A stretch of DNA of 64,000 nucleotides from Pseudonocardia benzenivorans CB1190 (lineage in GTDB: Bacteria; Actinomycetota; Actinomycetes; Mycobacteriales; Pseudonocardiaceae), in the NCBI RefSeq assembly GCF_000196675.2, contig NC_015312.1, positions 1,922,001 to 1,986,000 of the forward strand. The letters are read 5' to 3'. The notes under the pieces were generated by a model that was not told the DNA's origin, made no database searches, and saw only the letters and a list, made by a program, of their open reading frames with translations. A program made the translations under genes and the position numbers. This document shows positions 1 through 11,483 of this stretch, piece after piece. How positions within the stretch are numbered: position 1 is the first letter of the stretch; each line of letters opens with the position of its first letter.

Positions 1-1349
1 ACATCCCCAAGGACGTCCTGCAGGAGCAGACGACGTTCTCGTGGCCCCCGGAGCTGCGCCTGCCCGGCTACCGGCCGACGACCCGGCCGCACGGCAAGCA
101 GATCCGCGAGGCGGCCAAGCTCATGGCCGCCGCCGAGCGGCCGGTGCTCTACGTCGGCGGCGGCGTGCTCAAGGCCGACGCCTCCGAGGAGCTCCTGGAG
201 CTGGCCGAGCTGACGAACATCCCGGTCGTGACGACGCTGATGGCCCGCGGGGCGTTCCCCGACAGCCATCCGCAGCACGTGGGGATGCCCGGCATGCACG
301 GCACGGTCGCGGCCGTCGCGGCCCTGCAGGAGGCCGACCTGCTGGTCGCGCTCGGCTCGCGTTTCGACGACCGCGTCACCGGCCAGCTGGAGACGTTCGC
401 GCCGCACGCCGCGGTGGTGCACGCCGACATCGACCCGGCCGAGATCTCCAAGAACCGCCGCGCCGATGTGCCGATCGTCGGCGACTGCAAGGAGGTCATC
501 GTCGAGCTGATCGAGGCCGTCCGCGCCGAGCGCGAGGTCGACGTCGTCGACCTCGGTGCCTGGTGGACCCGGCTCGACGACCTGCGCACGACGTTCCCGC
601 TGGGGTACGACTGGCCCGACGACGGCTCGCTGTCGCCGCAGTACGTCATCGAGCGGATCGGCGCGATCGCCGGCCCCGACGCCGTGTACGCGGCGGGCGT
701 CGGCCAGCACCAGATGTGGGCCGCGCAGTTCATCAAGTACGAGAAGCCGCGCTCGTGGCTGAACTCGGGCGGCCTCGGGACGATGGGCTTCGCGGTGCCC
801 GCGGCCATGGGCGCCAAGATGGCCCGCCCCGACGACGTCGTCTGGTGCATCGACGGTGACGGCTGCTTCCAGATGACCAACCAGGAGCTCGCCACCTGCG
901 CGATCGAGGGCATCCCGATCAAGGTCGCTGTGATCAACAACGGCAACCTGGGCATGGTCCGGCAGTGGCAGAACCTCTTCTACTCGGAGCGGTACTCCAA
1001 CACCGACCTCGGCACCCACAAGCACCGCATCCCCGACTTCAAGCTGCTCGCCGAGGCGATGGGCTGCGTCGGGCTGCGTGCCGAGTCCAAGGACGAGGTC
1101 GACCGCGTCATCAAGCAGGCCATGGAGATCGACGACCGGCCCGTCGTGATCGACTTCACCGTCGGCGCCGACGCGCAGGTCTGGCCGATGGTCGCGGCCG
1201 GCACGTCGAACAACGAGGTCATGGCCGCCCGCGGCATCCGGCCGCTCTTCGAGGGCGACGAGCTGGCCGCGGACGTCGTCGAGATCGACGCCGTGGTGGA
1301 ACGCGCGCTGGAGCACGGCGCGCACGGGAACGACGAGGACGCGAAGTGA
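1..1349 (+). CDS. ilvB: Acetolactate synthase large subunit, 5' end outside window
   Basis: Catalytic subunit of acetohydroxyacid synthase, the ThDP/FAD enzyme that makes 2-acetolactate or 2-aceto-2-hydroxybutyrate in valine, leucine and isoleucine synthesis. The frame is open from base 3 for 448 residues; full-length proteins are about 600-620 residues, so most of the N-terminal PYR domain lies to the left. The first visible residues (IPKDVLQ) are conserved at the end of that domain. The C-terminal ThDP/Mg site is clear: [12 protein letters not shown], then [12 protein letters not shown]. The stop overlaps the ilvN start (tgATG). It heads the ilvBNC cluster. Identification is very safe. Confidence 0.97.
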   Translation, partial: IPKDVLQEQTTFSWPPELRLPGYRPTTRPHGKQIREAAKLMAAAERPVLYVGGGVLKADASEELLELAELTNIPVVTTLMARGAFPDSHPQHVGMPGMHGTVAAVAALQEADLLVALGSRFDDRVTGQLETFAPHAAVVHADIDPAEISKNRRADVPIVGDCKEVIVELIEAVRAEREVDVVDLGAWWTRLDDLRTTFPLGYDWPDDGSLSPQYVIERIGAIAGPDAVYAAGVGQHQMWAAQFIKYEKPRSWLNSGGLGTMGFAVPAAMGAKMARPDDVVWCIDGDGCFQMTNQELATCAIEGIPIKVAVINNGNLGMVRQWQNLFYSERYSNTDLGTHKHRIPDFKLLAEAMGCVGLRAESKDEVDRVIKQAMEIDDRPVVIDFTVGADAQVWPMVAAGTSNNEVMAARGIRPLFEGDELAADVVEIDAVVERALEHGAHGNDEDAK

Positions 1350-1855
1350 TGCAGACCCACACGCTGTCGGTCCTCGTCGAGGACAAGCCCGGTGTCCTCG
1401 CCCGCGTCTCGGGCCTGTTCTCCCGGCGCGGCTTCAACATCATCTCCCTGGCGGTCGGCCCGACCGAGCAGGAGGGCGTCTCGCGGATGACGATCGTCGT
1501 CGCCGTCGAGGACCTGCCGCTGGAGCAGGTGACCAAGCAGCTCAACAAGCTGGTCAACGTCATCAAGATCGTCGAGCTCGACCCGGCGGCGTCGGTGCAG
1601 CGGGAGCTGCTCCTGGTCAAGGTGCGTGCCGACGCCGCGATCCGCAGCCAGGTGCTCGAGGCCGCCGAGCTGTTCCGAGCCAAGGTCGTCGACGTCGCGC
1701 CCGAGGCGCTGACGATCGAGGCCACCGGCACCGTCGACAAGCTCGGGGCGCTGCTGCGGATCCTGGAGCCCTACGGCATCCGCGAGATGGTCAAGTCCGG
1801 GATGGTCGCGGTGGGTCGGGGGCCCCGGTCCATCACCGCCGCGGCGATGCGTTAG
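1349..1855 (+). CDS. ilvN: Acetolactate synthase small (regulatory) subunit
   Basis: Regulatory subunit that binds IlvB, raises its activity and confers valine feedback inhibition. It has 168 residues, normal for the family. The N-terminal ACT domain is plain (HTLSVLVEDKPGVLARV, then GFNIISLAVG), and the C-terminal half is the ALS_ss_C type domain (RELLLVKVRADAAIR). The ATG overlaps the last base of the ilvB stop, implying translational coupling; the 45-bp gap to ilvC suggests a single operon. Confidence 0.97.
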   Translation: MQTHTLSVLVEDKPGVLARVSGLFSRRGFNIISLAVGPTEQEGVSRMTIVVAVEDLPLEQVTKQLNKLVNVIKIVELDPAASVQRELLLVKVRADAAIRSQVLEAAELFRAKVVDVAPEALTIEATGTVDKLGALLRILEPYGIREMVKSGMVAVGRGPRSITAAAMR

Positions 1856-2905
<1,050 letters not shown>

Positions 2906-2922
2906 GGCCTTCTCCCGCTGCT

Positions 2923-2962
2923 CGAACGGCCCTTCCCCGCAGTCGCGGGAGAGGGCCGTTCG
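2923..2962 (+). terminator. Hairpin terminator after ilvC
   Basis: Inverted repeat CGAACGGCCCT / AGGGCCGTTCG, 11 bp perfect, with a further GC-rich pairing inside the loop (CCCCGC...GCGGG). There is no U-run, which is common in high-GC actinobacteria. It closes the ilvBNC cluster. Confidence 0.7.
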
Positions 2963-3035
2963 TGCGTTCCGGGGAAGAGACGCGGCGCGCACGGCGTTGG
3001 GCGGGATGAGCGTTCCCCGTCGAGAGGTGCCTGCC

Positions 3036-4028
3036 GTGTCCCTGCCCCCGCTGTCGATCCTCGACCTCGCCCTCGTCCCCCCGGGTGAGTCGGTCGCCGA
3101 GGGGCTCGCCGCGAGCGTCGAGCTGGCGCGCCGGGCGGAGCGCTGGGGCTACCGGCGCATCTGGTACGCCGAGCACCACAACATGCGCGCGATCGCGTCG
3201 TCGGCGACGAGCGTGCTGATCGGGCACGTCGCGGCGAACACCGAGCGGATCACCCTCGGCGCGGGCGGCATCATGCTGCCCAACCACTCGCCGCTGCAGG
3301 TCGCCGAGCAGTTCGGCACGCTCGCCGAGCTCTACCCCGGCCGCATCGAGCTGGGTCTCGGCCGCGCCCCGGGCACCGACCAGGCCACGTTCCGGGCGCT
3401 GCGCCGCGACCCGCGGGCGTCGGAGACCTTCCCGCAGGACGTCCAGGAGCTGCAGGCGTTCCTCGGCGAGCAGTCGCTCGTGCCGGGGGTCGAGGCGTTC
3501 CCCGGCAAGGGCACCGCCGTCCCGCTCTACGTGCTCGGTTCCTCGCTCTACGGCGCGCAGGTGGCCGCGATCCTCGGGCTGCCCTACGCGTTCGCGTCCC
3601 ACTTCGCGCCGGAGGCGCTCGAGCAGGCCGTCGAGATGTACCGGACCGAGTTCCGGCCGTCGGCCCAGCTCGCGGCGCCGCTGGTGATGGCGGGGGTCAA
3701 CGTGCTGGTCGCCGACTCCGCCGCGGACGCCGACGAGCTGCTGCGGCTCGCCCGGATCGACCGGGTCAAACGGCTGCTGAGCCGGGGTGGCCACGAGCTG
3801 ACCGACGCCGAGGCCGTCGCCGCGCTCGACCTGCCCGCGGGTCGCCAGGTGCTGAACATGATGCGCTACACCGCCGCCGGTACGCCCGACGTCGTCGAGC
3901 AGTACCTCACGGAGTTCGCCGCCCGGGTCGGGATCGACGAGCTGATCGTCACGAGCCCGGCCGTCGACCGGGCGGCGTGGTACCGCTCGTTCGAGCTGCT
4001 CGCGGGTCGGACCGCCGTCCCGGCCTGA
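3036..4028 (+). CDS. LLM-class flavin-dependent oxidoreductase (luciferase-like)
   Basis: Bacterial-luciferase-like FMN or F420-dependent monooxygenase/oxidoreductase of the MsnO8-like group; substrate unknown. The frame is open from a TTG at 2997, but GTG 3036 has GAGAGG 8 bases upstream and starts directly at the conserved LSILDLALVPPGES, giving 330 residues. Typical motifs follow: RIWYAEHHNM, GAGGIMLPNHSP and PGRIELGLGRAPGTD. A cofC gene in the window shows the organism makes F420, so an F420 cofactor cannot be excluded. No operon partner. Confidence 0.85.
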   Translation: MSLPPLSILDLALVPPGESVAEGLAASVELARRAERWGYRRIWYAEHHNMRAIASSATSVLIGHVAANTERITLGAGGIMLPNHSPLQVAEQFGTLAELYPGRIELGLGRAPGTDQATFRALRRDPRASETFPQDVQELQAFLGEQSLVPGVEAFPGKGTAVPLYVLGSSLYGAQVAAILGLPYAFASHFAPEALEQAVEMYRTEFRPSAQLAAPLVMAGVNVLVADSAADADELLRLARIDRVKRLLSRGGHELTDAEAVAALDLPAGRQVLNMMRYTAAGTPDVVEQYLTEFAARVGIDELIVTSPAVDRAAWYRSFELLAGRTAVPA

Positions 4029-4037
4029 CGGGTCGGG

Positions 4038-4919
4038 TCAGACCGTCGCCGTGAACAGGTAGTAGCCGATCGCGGCGAACAGCGTGCCCTCGCGGTGGCG
4101 TTGCGCGATCTCGGCGACCCAGACCTGCGCGTCCTCCTCCGAGACCGCGCCGGCCGCGGCCGCCGAGCGTCCGACGGTCGCGAAGTAGCTCGCCGCGAGG
4201 TCGGGGGACAACACGACCATCCGGCTCGCGACCTCGACGTCGTGCGCCCCCGCGGCGCGCAGCGCGGGTCCGAGCGTGCGCGGCAGCCAGGGGTGTACGA
4301 CGGCCGTGTCCGCCTCGTGGGCCAGGATCGCGCGGGTCGTCGCCCGGTCGCCGACGCCGATCGTGTTCGTGTCGAAGTCCGGCGTGATCACCGCGATCCG
4401 CCCGCCCGGACGGGTCACCCGGACCATCTCGGCGAGGGCGGCGTCGGGGTCGGGCAGGTAGACCAGCACGCGCTCGGCGCGGGTGACGTCGAAGGCGTCG
4501 TCGGGGAACGGCAGGTCCGCCGCGTCCCCCTCGACGAACGTGACCGTCAGCCCCTCCGCGGCCGCGCGGCGCTGCGCCTCGGCGACGAAGCGGGCGCTCG
4601 CGTCGACGCCGGTGACCGACCCGCCCGGTGTGACGGCCCGCGCCAGCCGCAGGCTCTCCAGCCCGAACCCGCAGCCGACGTCGAGCACCGTCGCGCCGGG
4701 GCCGGTGCGCGTGCGCTGGATCGCCAGCTTCTTCAGCTCGCCGAGCAGCGGCAGCCGGTCGAACGCCTCCAGCGCGCTGACGAACGGGCCGATCTCGGGT
4801 GCGTCGTCGTCGAGGTCGGTGAAGGCGTGCAGGGACAGGCCCTCGGTGCGGGGCGCCGCGCTGCGGTTCGCCGCGGGCCGGTTCGCCTCGGTGCGGGTCA
4901 TGCGCGTCATCCTGGTCAC
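4038..4919 (-). CDS. Class I SAM-dependent methyltransferase
   Basis: Soluble methyltransferase of the UbiE/Methyltransf_11 kind; acceptor unknown. 293 residues. SAM motif I is VLDVGCGFGLESLRLA, followed by the acidic loop VTGVDAS, EGDAADLPFPDDAFD and the post-motif VTRPGGRIAVI. The gene converges on the LLM oxidoreductase with 9 bp between stops. The start is uncertain: GTG 4919, ATG 4910 and ATG 4901 lie in a small direct repeat encoding MTR-MTR-MTR. Confidence 0.85.
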   Translation of the reverse strand: MTRMTRMTRTEANRPAANRSAAPRTEGLSLHAFTDLDDDAPEIGPFVSALEAFDRLPLLGELKKLAIQRTRTGPGATVLDVGCGFGLESLRLARAVTPGGSVTGVDASARFVAEAQRRAAAEGLTVTFVEGDAADLPFPDDAFDVTRAERVLVYLPDPDAALAEMVRVTRPGGRIAVITPDFDTNTIGVGDRATTRAILAHEADTAVVHPWLPRTLGPALRAAGAHDVEVASRMVVLSPDLAASYFATVGRSAAAAGAVSEEDAQVWVAEIAQRHREGTLFAAIGYYLFTATV

Positions 4920-5140
4920 ATCAGGCCCCTGTCCGCCACGGCCGTTCGGCTGCCGAAACCGGCCGCTCGCCCGGATCCGACTGCGGCGAACCGGACACGG
5001 GGCCGGCCCGTCCCGGCGCGGACACCGACCATTCGTGCAGGTTGCGCTATTGCGCCGCTCACGCTGGCTGCAGGGCCGTCGGCGGGCGGCCCTAGGATCG
5101 GGGGGTCCCTACCGACCGACCCGGGAGCCCTGCAACCGCC

Positions 5141-6742
5141 GTGAGCACCGCCGCCGCCCGTCCTGTCGTCCTCCTCGCCGAGAAGCTCGCGCCGTCCGCG
5201 GTGGAGCTGCTCGGCGACGACGTCGAGATCCGCCACGTCGACGGAACCGACCGGCCGGCGCTCCTCGCCGCGGTCGCCGACGCCGACGCACTCCTCGTCC
5301 GCTCGGCCACCAAGGTCGACGCCGAGGTCCTCGCCGCCTCGACCCGCCTCAAGGTCGTCGCGCGCGCCGGTGTCGGCCTCGACAACGTCGACGTCCCCGC
5401 CGCCACGGCGCGCGGCGTCATGGTCGTCAACGCGCCGACGTCGAACATCGTCTCCGCCGCCGAGCACGCCATCGCGCTGCTGCTGGCCGCGGCCCGCCAC
5501 GTCGCCCCCGCCGACGCCGCGCTGCGCCAGGGGCAGTGGAAGCGCAGCGCCTACACCGGCGTCGAGCTCAACGGCAAGACCGTGGGCATCGTCGGCCTGG
5601 GCAAGATCGGTCAGCTCGTCGCGCAGCGGCTCGCCGCGTTCGGCGTCACGCTGATCGCGTACGACCCCTACGTCGCCCCGGCCCGTGCCGCCCAGCTCGG
5701 CATCGAGCTGGCCTCGCTCGAGGACGTGCTGCGCCGTGCCGACGTCATCTCGATCCACCTGCCGAAGACCCCCGAGACCCTCGGGCTGATCGGCAAGGAC
5801 CAGCTCGCGATCACCAAGAAGGGCGTGATCATCGTCAACGCCGCCCGCGGCGGGCTGGTCGACGAGGCCGCCCTCGCCGAGGCCGTCCGTTCCGGGCACG
5901 TCGGCGGCGCGGGCATCGACGTCTACGTCACCGAGCCGACGACCTCCAGCCCGCTCTTCGAGCTGGAGAACGTCGTCGTCACCCCGCACCTGGGCGCGTC
6001 CACCGACGAGGCGCAGGACCGCGCGGGCACCGACGTCGCCAGGTCGGTCCAGCTGGCGCTCGCGGGCGAGTTCGTGCCCGACGCGGTCAACGTGCAGATC
6101 GACGGCGCGGTCGGCGAGGAGGTCCGGCCGTACCTGCCGCTCGTGCAGAAGATGGGCACGGTGCTGCACGCCCTGGCCGGGCGCGTGCCCAGCTCGATCA
6201 CCGTCGACGTCGCGGGCGAGCTCTCCTCCGAGGACGTCTCGGTCCTGCCGCTCGCGGCCCTGCGCGGGGTGTTCACCCACGTCGTCGAGGACCAGGTCAC
6301 GTTCGTCAACGTGCCGGCGCTGGCCGCGGAGCGCGGCGTCGCGGTCGAGCTGACCACGGCCCCCGAGAGCGCCAACCACCGCAGCGTCGTGCAGCTGCGC
6401 GCCGCGATGGCCGACGGCGAGGCGATCACCGTCTCGGGCACGCTGACCGGCCGTGCGCAGGTCGAGAAGCTCGTCGAGATCAACGGCCGGCACTTCGACC
6501 TGCGGGCCGAGGGCGACATCCTGCTGCTCGAGTACGCCGACCGCCCCGGGGTGATGGGCCGCGTCGGGTCGCTGCTGGGCGAGGCCGCCGTCAACATCGA
6601 GGCCGCGCAGATCAGCCAGACCACCGACGGCCGCGACGCGATCATGCTGCTGCGCGTCGACCGCCCGATCGACCCGGCCGTGCTCGAGCCCATCGGTGCC
6701 TCGGTCGGCGCGAAGACCGTCCGGCTCATCTCGCTCGACTGA
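5141..6742 (+). CDS. serA: D-3-phosphoglycerate dehydrogenase
   Basis: First committed step of serine synthesis: NAD-dependent oxidation of 3-phosphoglycerate. 533 residues, the long actinobacterial type with extra C-terminal domains. The Rossmann motif GIVGLGKIGQLVAQRL is near residue 148; the catalytic Arg is in NAARGGLVDE, and a conserved HLG follows. After about residue 320 comes the allosteric substrate-binding domain, and the last 75 residues form a serine-sensing ACT domain (LLEYADRPGVMGRVGSLL). The GTG start has a CGGGAG site 15 bases upstream. A perfect 14-bp hairpin follows. Confidence 0.97.
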   Translation: MSTAAARPVVLLAEKLAPSAVELLGDDVEIRHVDGTDRPALLAAVADADALLVRSATKVDAEVLAASTRLKVVARAGVGLDNVDVPAATARGVMVVNAPTSNIVSAAEHAIALLLAAARHVAPADAALRQGQWKRSAYTGVELNGKTVGIVGLGKIGQLVAQRLAAFGVTLIAYDPYVAPARAAQLGIELASLEDVLRRADVISIHLPKTPETLGLIGKDQLAITKKGVIIVNAARGGLVDEAALAEAVRSGHVGGAGIDVYVTEPTTSSPLFELENVVVTPHLGASTDEAQDRAGTDVARSVQLALAGEFVPDAVNVQIDGAVGEEVRPYLPLVQKMGTVLHALAGRVPSSITVDVAGELSSEDVSVLPLAALRGVFTHVVEDQVTFVNVPALAAERGVAVELTTAPESANHRSVVQLRAAMADGEAITVSGTLTGRAQVEKLVEINGRHFDLRAEGDILLLEYADRPGVMGRVGSLLGEAAVNIEAAQISQTTDGRDAIMLLRVDRPIDPAVLEPIGASVGAKTVRLISLD

Positions 6743-6790
6743 CACGGGCCCGGGTTTTGCGGGTCCCTGACGGTCCGCACCCGGCCCCGA

Positions 6791-6824
6791 CCGGCGGCAG
6801 CCGGTGTACCCCGGCTGCCGCCGG
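6791..6824 (+). terminator. Hairpin after serA
   Basis: Perfect 14-bp inverted repeat CCGGCGGCAGCCGG / CCGGCTGCCGCCGG with a 6-base loop (TGTACC), 48 bp after the serA stop and before leuB. No U-tract. It probably ends serA transcription. Confidence 0.65.
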
Positions 6825-7009
6825 CGCGAACCTCGGGCGGACAATCAGACCCGCTCGGGGGCGTGTCGCGCTCCCGGCGGCACCGTCGGGCCGTCCCGCG
6901 GGCACCTGTTCCACCGGTACGGGTGACCTCGGAAGAGTGGACGGCGACCGATCGGCGGTGTCGCAGCGGGTAGCGTGCTGCGACTCCCCAAACAGAGAGG
7001 TATCTGGAC

Positions 7010-8050
7010 ATGCGCCTAGCGGTCATTCCCGGCGACGGCATCGGCCCGGAGGTCATCGACGAGGCGCTCAAGGTCCTGAACGAGGTAGCGCCCGGCGCCG
7101 AGACCACCAACTACGACCTCGGCGCCGCCCGCTGGCACTCCACCGGCGAGCTCCTCCCGGAGTCGGTGCTGACGGAGCTGCGGGGTCACGACGCGATCCT
7201 GCTGGGCGCGGTCGGCGACCCGTCCGTCCCGAGCGGCATCCTCGAGCGCGGCCTGCTGCTGCGGCTGCGCTTCGAGCTCGACCACCACGTCAACCTGCGG
7301 CCCGCGCGCCTCTACCCGGGCGTGCGCGGACCGCTGGCGGGCAACCCCGAGATCGACCTCGTCGTCGTCCGCGAGGGCACCGAGGGCCCGTACGTCGGCA
7401 CCGGCGGCCTGCTGCGCAAGGACACCCCGCAGGAGGTCGCGACGGAGGTGAGCACCAACACCGCCTTCGGCATCGAGCGCGTGGTCCGCGATGCCTTCGC
7501 CCGTGCCGAGCGCCGGCCGCGCAAGCACCTCACGCTCGTGCACAAGACCAACGTGCTCGCGTTCGCCGGCGCGCTGTGGTCCCGGATCGTCGAGGAGGTC
7601 TCGCTCGAGCACCCGGACGTCACGGTCGCCTACCAGCACGTCGACTCGACGACGATCCACCTCGTCACGGACCCGTCGCGCTACGACGTGATCGTCACCG
7701 ACAACCTGTTCGGCGACATCCTCACCGACCTCGCGGCCGCGGTGACCGGCGGCATCGGGCTGGCCGCCAGCGGCAACATCGACGCGTCGGGACGCAACCC
7801 CAGCATGTTCGAGCCGGTGCACGGCAGCGCCCCCGACATCGCCGGACAGGGCATCGCCGACCCGACGGCCGCCGTCCTGTCGGTCGCGCTCCTGCTCGAC
7901 CACCTCGGCCGGTCCGACGCCGCGCGTCGGATCGAGGCCGCCGTGGCGTTCGACCTCGCGACGCGCGACCACGGCGCCAACAGCCACACCCGTTCCATCG
8001 GCGACCGGCTGGCCGCGCTCGTCAGCCGCCAGGCCTCCGCGCCCGCCTGA
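7010..8050 (+). CDS. leuB: 3-isopropylmalate dehydrogenase
   Basis: NAD- and Mg-dependent oxidative decarboxylation of 3-isopropylmalate in leucine synthesis. 346 residues. Family marks: GDGIGPEV at the N-terminus, [13 protein letters not shown], the catalytic Lys in LVHKTNVL, the metal-binding aspartates in [16 protein letters not shown], and the NAD-binding [18 protein letters not shown]. The ATG has an AGAGAGG site 8-10 bases upstream. It is monocistronic, separated from leuCD, as in other actinobacteria. Confidence 0.97.
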   Translation: MRLAVIPGDGIGPEVIDEALKVLNEVAPGAETTNYDLGAARWHSTGELLPESVLTELRGHDAILLGAVGDPSVPSGILERGLLLRLRFELDHHVNLRPARLYPGVRGPLAGNPEIDLVVVREGTEGPYVGTGGLLRKDTPQEVATEVSTNTAFGIERVVRDAFARAERRPRKHLTLVHKTNVLAFAGALWSRIVEEVSLEHPDVTVAYQHVDSTTIHLVTDPSRYDVIVTDNLFGDILTDLAAAVTGGIGLAASGNIDASGRNPSMFEPVHGSAPDIAGQGIADPTAAVLSVALLLDHLGRSDAARRIEAAVAFDLATRDHGANSHTRSIGDRLAALVSRQASAPA

Positions 8051-8061
8051 CCCGTCCCCGC

Positions 8062-8103
8062 ACGACGGCGGCGTCCCCCGGTCCGGGGTGGCGCCGCCGT
8101 CGT
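8062..8103. terminator. Bidirectional hairpin between leuB and the EthD-like gene
   Basis: Perfect 12-bp outer arms ACGACGGCGGCG / CGCCGCCGTCGT with an inner CCCC/GGGG pairing, placed 11 bp after the leuB stop and 20 bp from the stop of the converging gene. It can serve both strands. Confidence 0.75.
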
Positions 8104-8123
8104 CGCGCCGTCGGGAGTGGCGG

Positions 8124-8438
8124 TCAGACCACCGCGTCGCTGGGGCCGGTCAGCATGGTCACGCCGGCGCCCGCGAAGTTGCCCAGGTCGGCGACGGCGG
8201 CCTTGCCCGCGTCGCTCGACATGGACGCACCCATCGCCTCGGCCGAGTCCCACGTCAGCACCGCGACCAGGTGGTAGGCGGGCTGCGCGCCGTCGGGGCC
8301 GGGCTGCGGCCTGCTGACGGAGAAGCTCCGCAGGTCGGGGAGCTTGCCCGCGATGGGGGTGTGCACCTCGTCGTAGTGCTTGTCGAACGCCGCGGCGTCC
8401 GCGGGGTGGTGGTAGAGCACGGTGAGCTGGTAGGACAC
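8124..8438 (-). CDS. EthD-family small protein
   Basis: 104 residues, one dimeric ferredoxin-like (EthD/DUF) domain: [20 protein letters not shown], then [14 protein letters not shown] and a C-terminal [11 protein letters not shown]. EthD-like proteins accompany oxidative degradation enzymes, but their role is poorly known. The GTG 8438 start is chosen because a strong GGAGGA lies 5 bases upstream; a longer open frame extends to 9059 without a better site. It follows an FAD hydroxylase on the same strand, 124 bp away. Confidence 0.85.
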   Translation of the reverse strand: MSYQLTVLYHHPADAAAFDKHYDEVHTPIAGKLPDLRSFSVSRPQPGPDGAQPAYHLVAVLTWDSAEAMGASMSSDAGKAAVADLGNFAGAGVTMLTGPSDAVV

Positions 8439-8562
8439 GGTTCCTCCGATCCGTGGCCGCGACTCCGGTGTCGACGGCCTCGTCGACATCATGCCGACCC
8501 GACGCCGGGCGCGCCCTCCCGCAGCCGGCCCCCTCGACGGACGAACGGCACGAACATCGCGA

Positions 8563-9849
8563 TCAGGTGCGTGCGGGGGCCTCACGTCCGGCGGTGGCGA
8601 CCGGACGGCGTGCCCACACCGGCGCGTGCTCGGGCAGCGGGCCGATCGCGACCAGCCGCGCCGGGATGCCCTGCAGCACCGGGAACCGCTGCAGGATCCG
8701 GACCGGCAGCGGCAACGTTGCCGCGACCGGCGGTGTCGCGCCGCGACCGGTGTCGAGCGCCGTGCCGATGACCACCCGGTGCGCGACCCGTTGCGCGCCC
8801 TGCACCAGGGCCGTCGGCCACCAGCGACGCAGCTGGACCCGGCGCAGCGCGCGGGTCGTCGCACGGCCGTTGCGGCGCAGCTCGGGAGCGAGCAGCCGGG
8901 CGGCCGCCACCGCGTCGGCGACGGCCAGGTTGATCCCGACGCCGCCGACGGGCGACATCGCGTGCGCCGCGTCGCCGACCAGCAGCAGGCCGTCGGCGTA
9001 CCAGCGGCGCAACCGGTCGAGCCGCACGTCGAGCAGCTTGACGTCGTCCCAGGACGCAAGGGTGTCGACGCGGTCGGCCAACCACGGGACCAGCCCCGCC
9101 AGCCGCCGCCGCAGCTCGCCGATCCCCGCGGCGCGCAGCTCGGCGTCGCTGCCCTTGCGGATCAGGTAGGCGCACTGCCAGTAGTCGCCGCGGTCGATCA
9201 GCACGCAGAAGTGGCCGCGGGTGAAGCGGCCGACGCCGCCGGCGACGTCCTCGGCGTGGCGGGGGAGGCGGAACCACCACACGTCCATCGGGACGCCGAA
9301 CCCGCGGGGCCGCAGCCCGGCCGCGGCGCGCACCGCGGAGCGCCGGCCATCGCAGGCCACGGTGAGCGCCGCGCGCAGCACGTGCTCCTCGCCGGTGGTG
9401 CGGTCGGTCCAGCGGACGCCCGCGACCCGTCCGGCCTCCCGGACCAGGCCGGTGACGTCGGCCTGCCGGACGAGGGTGAACGAGGGCTCCTCGGCCGCGG
9501 CGCCGGCGAGCAGTTCGAGGAGGTCCCACTGGGGGACGAGCGCGACGTGCTGGTGGTCGCCCGGCAGCCGGTGCATGTCGGCGAGCCGGACGGTCCCACC
9601 GTCGAGCTCGGCGGAGACGGCCTCGAGCCGCCGCTGCGGAAGGGCGGCGAACCGCTCGCCCAGCCCCAGCTCGTCGAGCAGGGTCAGCGTGGAGGCGTGC
9701 ACCGTGTCGCCCCGGAAGTCCCGCAGGAAGTCGGCGTGCTTCTCCAGCACGGTGACCTCGATCCCGGCGCGGGCGAGCAGCAGCCCGAGGACCATCCCGG
9801 CGGGCCCGCCCCCGACGACGGCGACGGTCGCGCGCTCGTTTTTCCTCAT
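8563..9849 (-). CDS. FAD-dependent aromatic hydroxylase (PheA/TfdB-like monooxygenase)
   Basis: Class A flavoprotein hydroxylase using NAD(P)H and O2; substrate unknown. 428 residues. The FAD-binding GXGXXG motif is VAVVGGGPAGMVLGLLLARA at the N-terminus; the NAD(P)H/FAD fingerprint is VACDGRRSAVR; the second FAD phosphate motif is LLVGDAAHAMSPVGGVGINL near residue 290. Start ATG 9849 (MRKNER) is preferred, with ATG 9870 seven codons upstream as alternative; the upstream AT-rich TATATT may be a promoter -10. It is divergent from gltX with 73 bp between. Confidence 0.88.
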   Translation of the reverse strand: MRKNERATVAVVGGGPAGMVLGLLLARAGIEVTVLEKHADFLRDFRGDTVHASTLTLLDELGLGERFAALPQRRLEAVSAELDGGTVRLADMHRLPGDHQHVALVPQWDLLELLAGAAAEEPSFTLVRQADVTGLVREAGRVAGVRWTDRTTGEEHVLRAALTVACDGRRSAVRAAAGLRPRGFGVPMDVWWFRLPRHAEDVAGGVGRFTRGHFCVLIDRGDYWQCAYLIRKGSDAELRAAGIGELRRRLAGLVPWLADRVDTLASWDDVKLLDVRLDRLRRWYADGLLLVGDAAHAMSPVGGVGINLAVADAVAAARLLAPELRRNGRATTRALRRVQLRRWWPTALVQGAQRVAHRVVIGTALDTGRGATPPVAATLPLPVRILQRFPVLQGIPARLVAIGPLPEHAPVWARRPVATAGREAPART

Positions 9850-9922
9850 ACGTTGAATATAGCTCTCCATCCGCTCGGGGGCCACCGGAAGGCGCCGATC
9901 GGGCACGCGAGACGATGGGGTC

Positions 9923-11416
9923 GTGAGCACTCCCTCCCAGGTCCGGGTGCGGTTCTGCCCGTCGCCCACCGGCACGCCGCACGTCGGCCTCATCCGCACC
10001 GCGCTGTTCAACTGGGCGCACGCCCGCCACCACGGCGGCACGTTCGTCTTCCGGATCGAGGACACCGACGCCGCGCGCGACAGCGTCGAGTCGTACAACG
10101 CGCTGCTCGACGCCCTGCGCTGGCTGGGCCTGGACTGGGACGAGGGTCCCGAGGTCGGCGGGCCGCACGGCCCCTACCGGCAGAGCGAGCGCCACGACCT
10201 CTACCGCGACGCCCTCGGCCGGCTCACGCAGGCGGGCGAGGTCTACGAGTCGTACTCGTCGGCGGAGGAGATCGAGGCCCGGCACCGCGCGGCCGGTCGG
10301 GACCCGAAGCTCGGCTACGACAACGCCGACCGCTCGCTGACCGAGGAGCAGAAGCAGGCCTTCCGCGCCGAGGGTCGCAAGCCCGTCTGGCGGCTGCGCA
10401 TGCCCGACCGCGACATCACGTTCACCGACCTCATCCGCGGCGAGGTGACGTTCAAGGCCGGGACCGTCCCGGACTTCGTCCTCGCGCGTGGCGACGGCAG
10501 CCCGCTCTACCCGCTGACCAACCCGCTCGACGACGCGCTCATGGGCATCACGCACGTCCTGCGCGGCGAGGACCTGCTCTCCTCGACACCGCGGCAGATC
10601 GCGCTGTACGAGGCCTTCCAGCGCGTCGGCATCGGCAACGGCGCGCCGACCTACGCGCACCTGCCGCTCGTCACCGGTGAAGGTGCGCGCAAGCTCTCCA
10701 AGCGCGACCCCGAGTCGAACCTCTTCCACTACCGCGACCGCGGATTCCTGCCCGAGGGACTGCTGAACTACCTCGCATTGCTGGGATGGTCGATCGCCGA
10801 CGACCGCGACGTCTTCTCCCTCGACGAGATGGTCGCAGCCTTCGACGTGTCGCGCGTCTCCTCGAATGCGGCCCGCTTCGACCTCAAGAAGGCCGAGGCC
10901 ATCAATTCCGCACACATGCGACTGCTGCCCGCCGACGAGTTCGCGCGCCGCGTCGTTCCCTACCTCGAGGCCGAGGGTGTGATCAGTGGCACGCCGACCG
11001 ACGCACAGGCCGCGTTGCTGGCCGCCGCGGTCCCGCTGGTGCAGGAGCGCAGTGTCGTGCTGACCGACGCCGCGCGCATGCTGCGCTTCCTGTTCGTCGA
11101 CGAGGACGGCTTCGCCGTCGACGACGACGCCGCGGCCAAGAACCTCGGCGCCGACGCCGTCCCCGTCCTCGACGCGGCCCTGACCGGCCTGAACGCGCTC
11201 GATGACTGGTCCGCCGCCGCCATCGAGGAGTCCCTGAAGGCCTCGCTGGTCGACGGTCTGGGCCTCAAGCCGCGCAAGGCCTTCGGCCCCGTCCGGGTCG
11301 CCGTGTCGGGCCGGACCGTCTCGCCGCCGCTCTACGAGAGCATGGAACTGCTGGGCCGTGAGCGGTCGGTGCGTCGACTGGGGGCCGGTTTGGAGCGCGC
11401 TCGGGGCGTGGTCTAG
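9923..11416 (+). CDS. gltX: Glutamate-tRNA ligase
   Basis: Class I aminoacyl-tRNA synthetase charging tRNA-Glu. In actinobacteria lacking GlnRS it also mischarges tRNA-Gln for GatCAB transamidation (family knowledge). 497 residues. The HIGH-type signature is in [16 protein letters not shown], and the KMSKS-type loop is [13 protein letters not shown] start. The genes for tRNA-Gln and tRNA-Glu follow within 200 bp, so the enzyme sits beside both its likely substrates. Confidence 0.97.
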   Translation: MSTPSQVRVRFCPSPTGTPHVGLIRTALFNWAHARHHGGTFVFRIEDTDAARDSVESYNALLDALRWLGLDWDEGPEVGGPHGPYRQSERHDLYRDALGRLTQAGEVYESYSSAEEIEARHRAAGRDPKLGYDNADRSLTEEQKQAFRAEGRKPVWRLRMPDRDITFTDLIRGEVTFKAGTVPDFVLARGDGSPLYPLTNPLDDALMGITHVLRGEDLLSSTPRQIALYEAFQRVGIGNGAPTYAHLPLVTGEGARKLSKRDPESNLFHYRDRGFLPEGLLNYLALLGWSIADDRDVFSLDEMVAAFDVSRVSSNAARFDLKKAEAINSAHMRLLPADEFARRVVPYLEAEGVISGTPTDAQAALLAAAVPLVQERSVVLTDAARMLRFLFVDEDGFAVDDDAAAKNLGADAVPVLDAALTGLNALDDWSAAAIEESLKASLVDGLGLKPRKAFGPVRVAVSGRTVSPPLYESMELLGRERSVRRLGAGLERARGVV

Positions 11417-11483
11417 AGTTCTCTGCGCAGGGCACGGGAAACCGAGCCGGCGGGTCACCGCGGGAACGGGAGAACGTGAACCT

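Noticed and set aside
4483-8277. Open frame of 1264 residues on the + strand
   Set aside because: It runs out of frame through serA and leuB and is Arg/Pro-rich; a shadow of real genes in GC-rich DNA.
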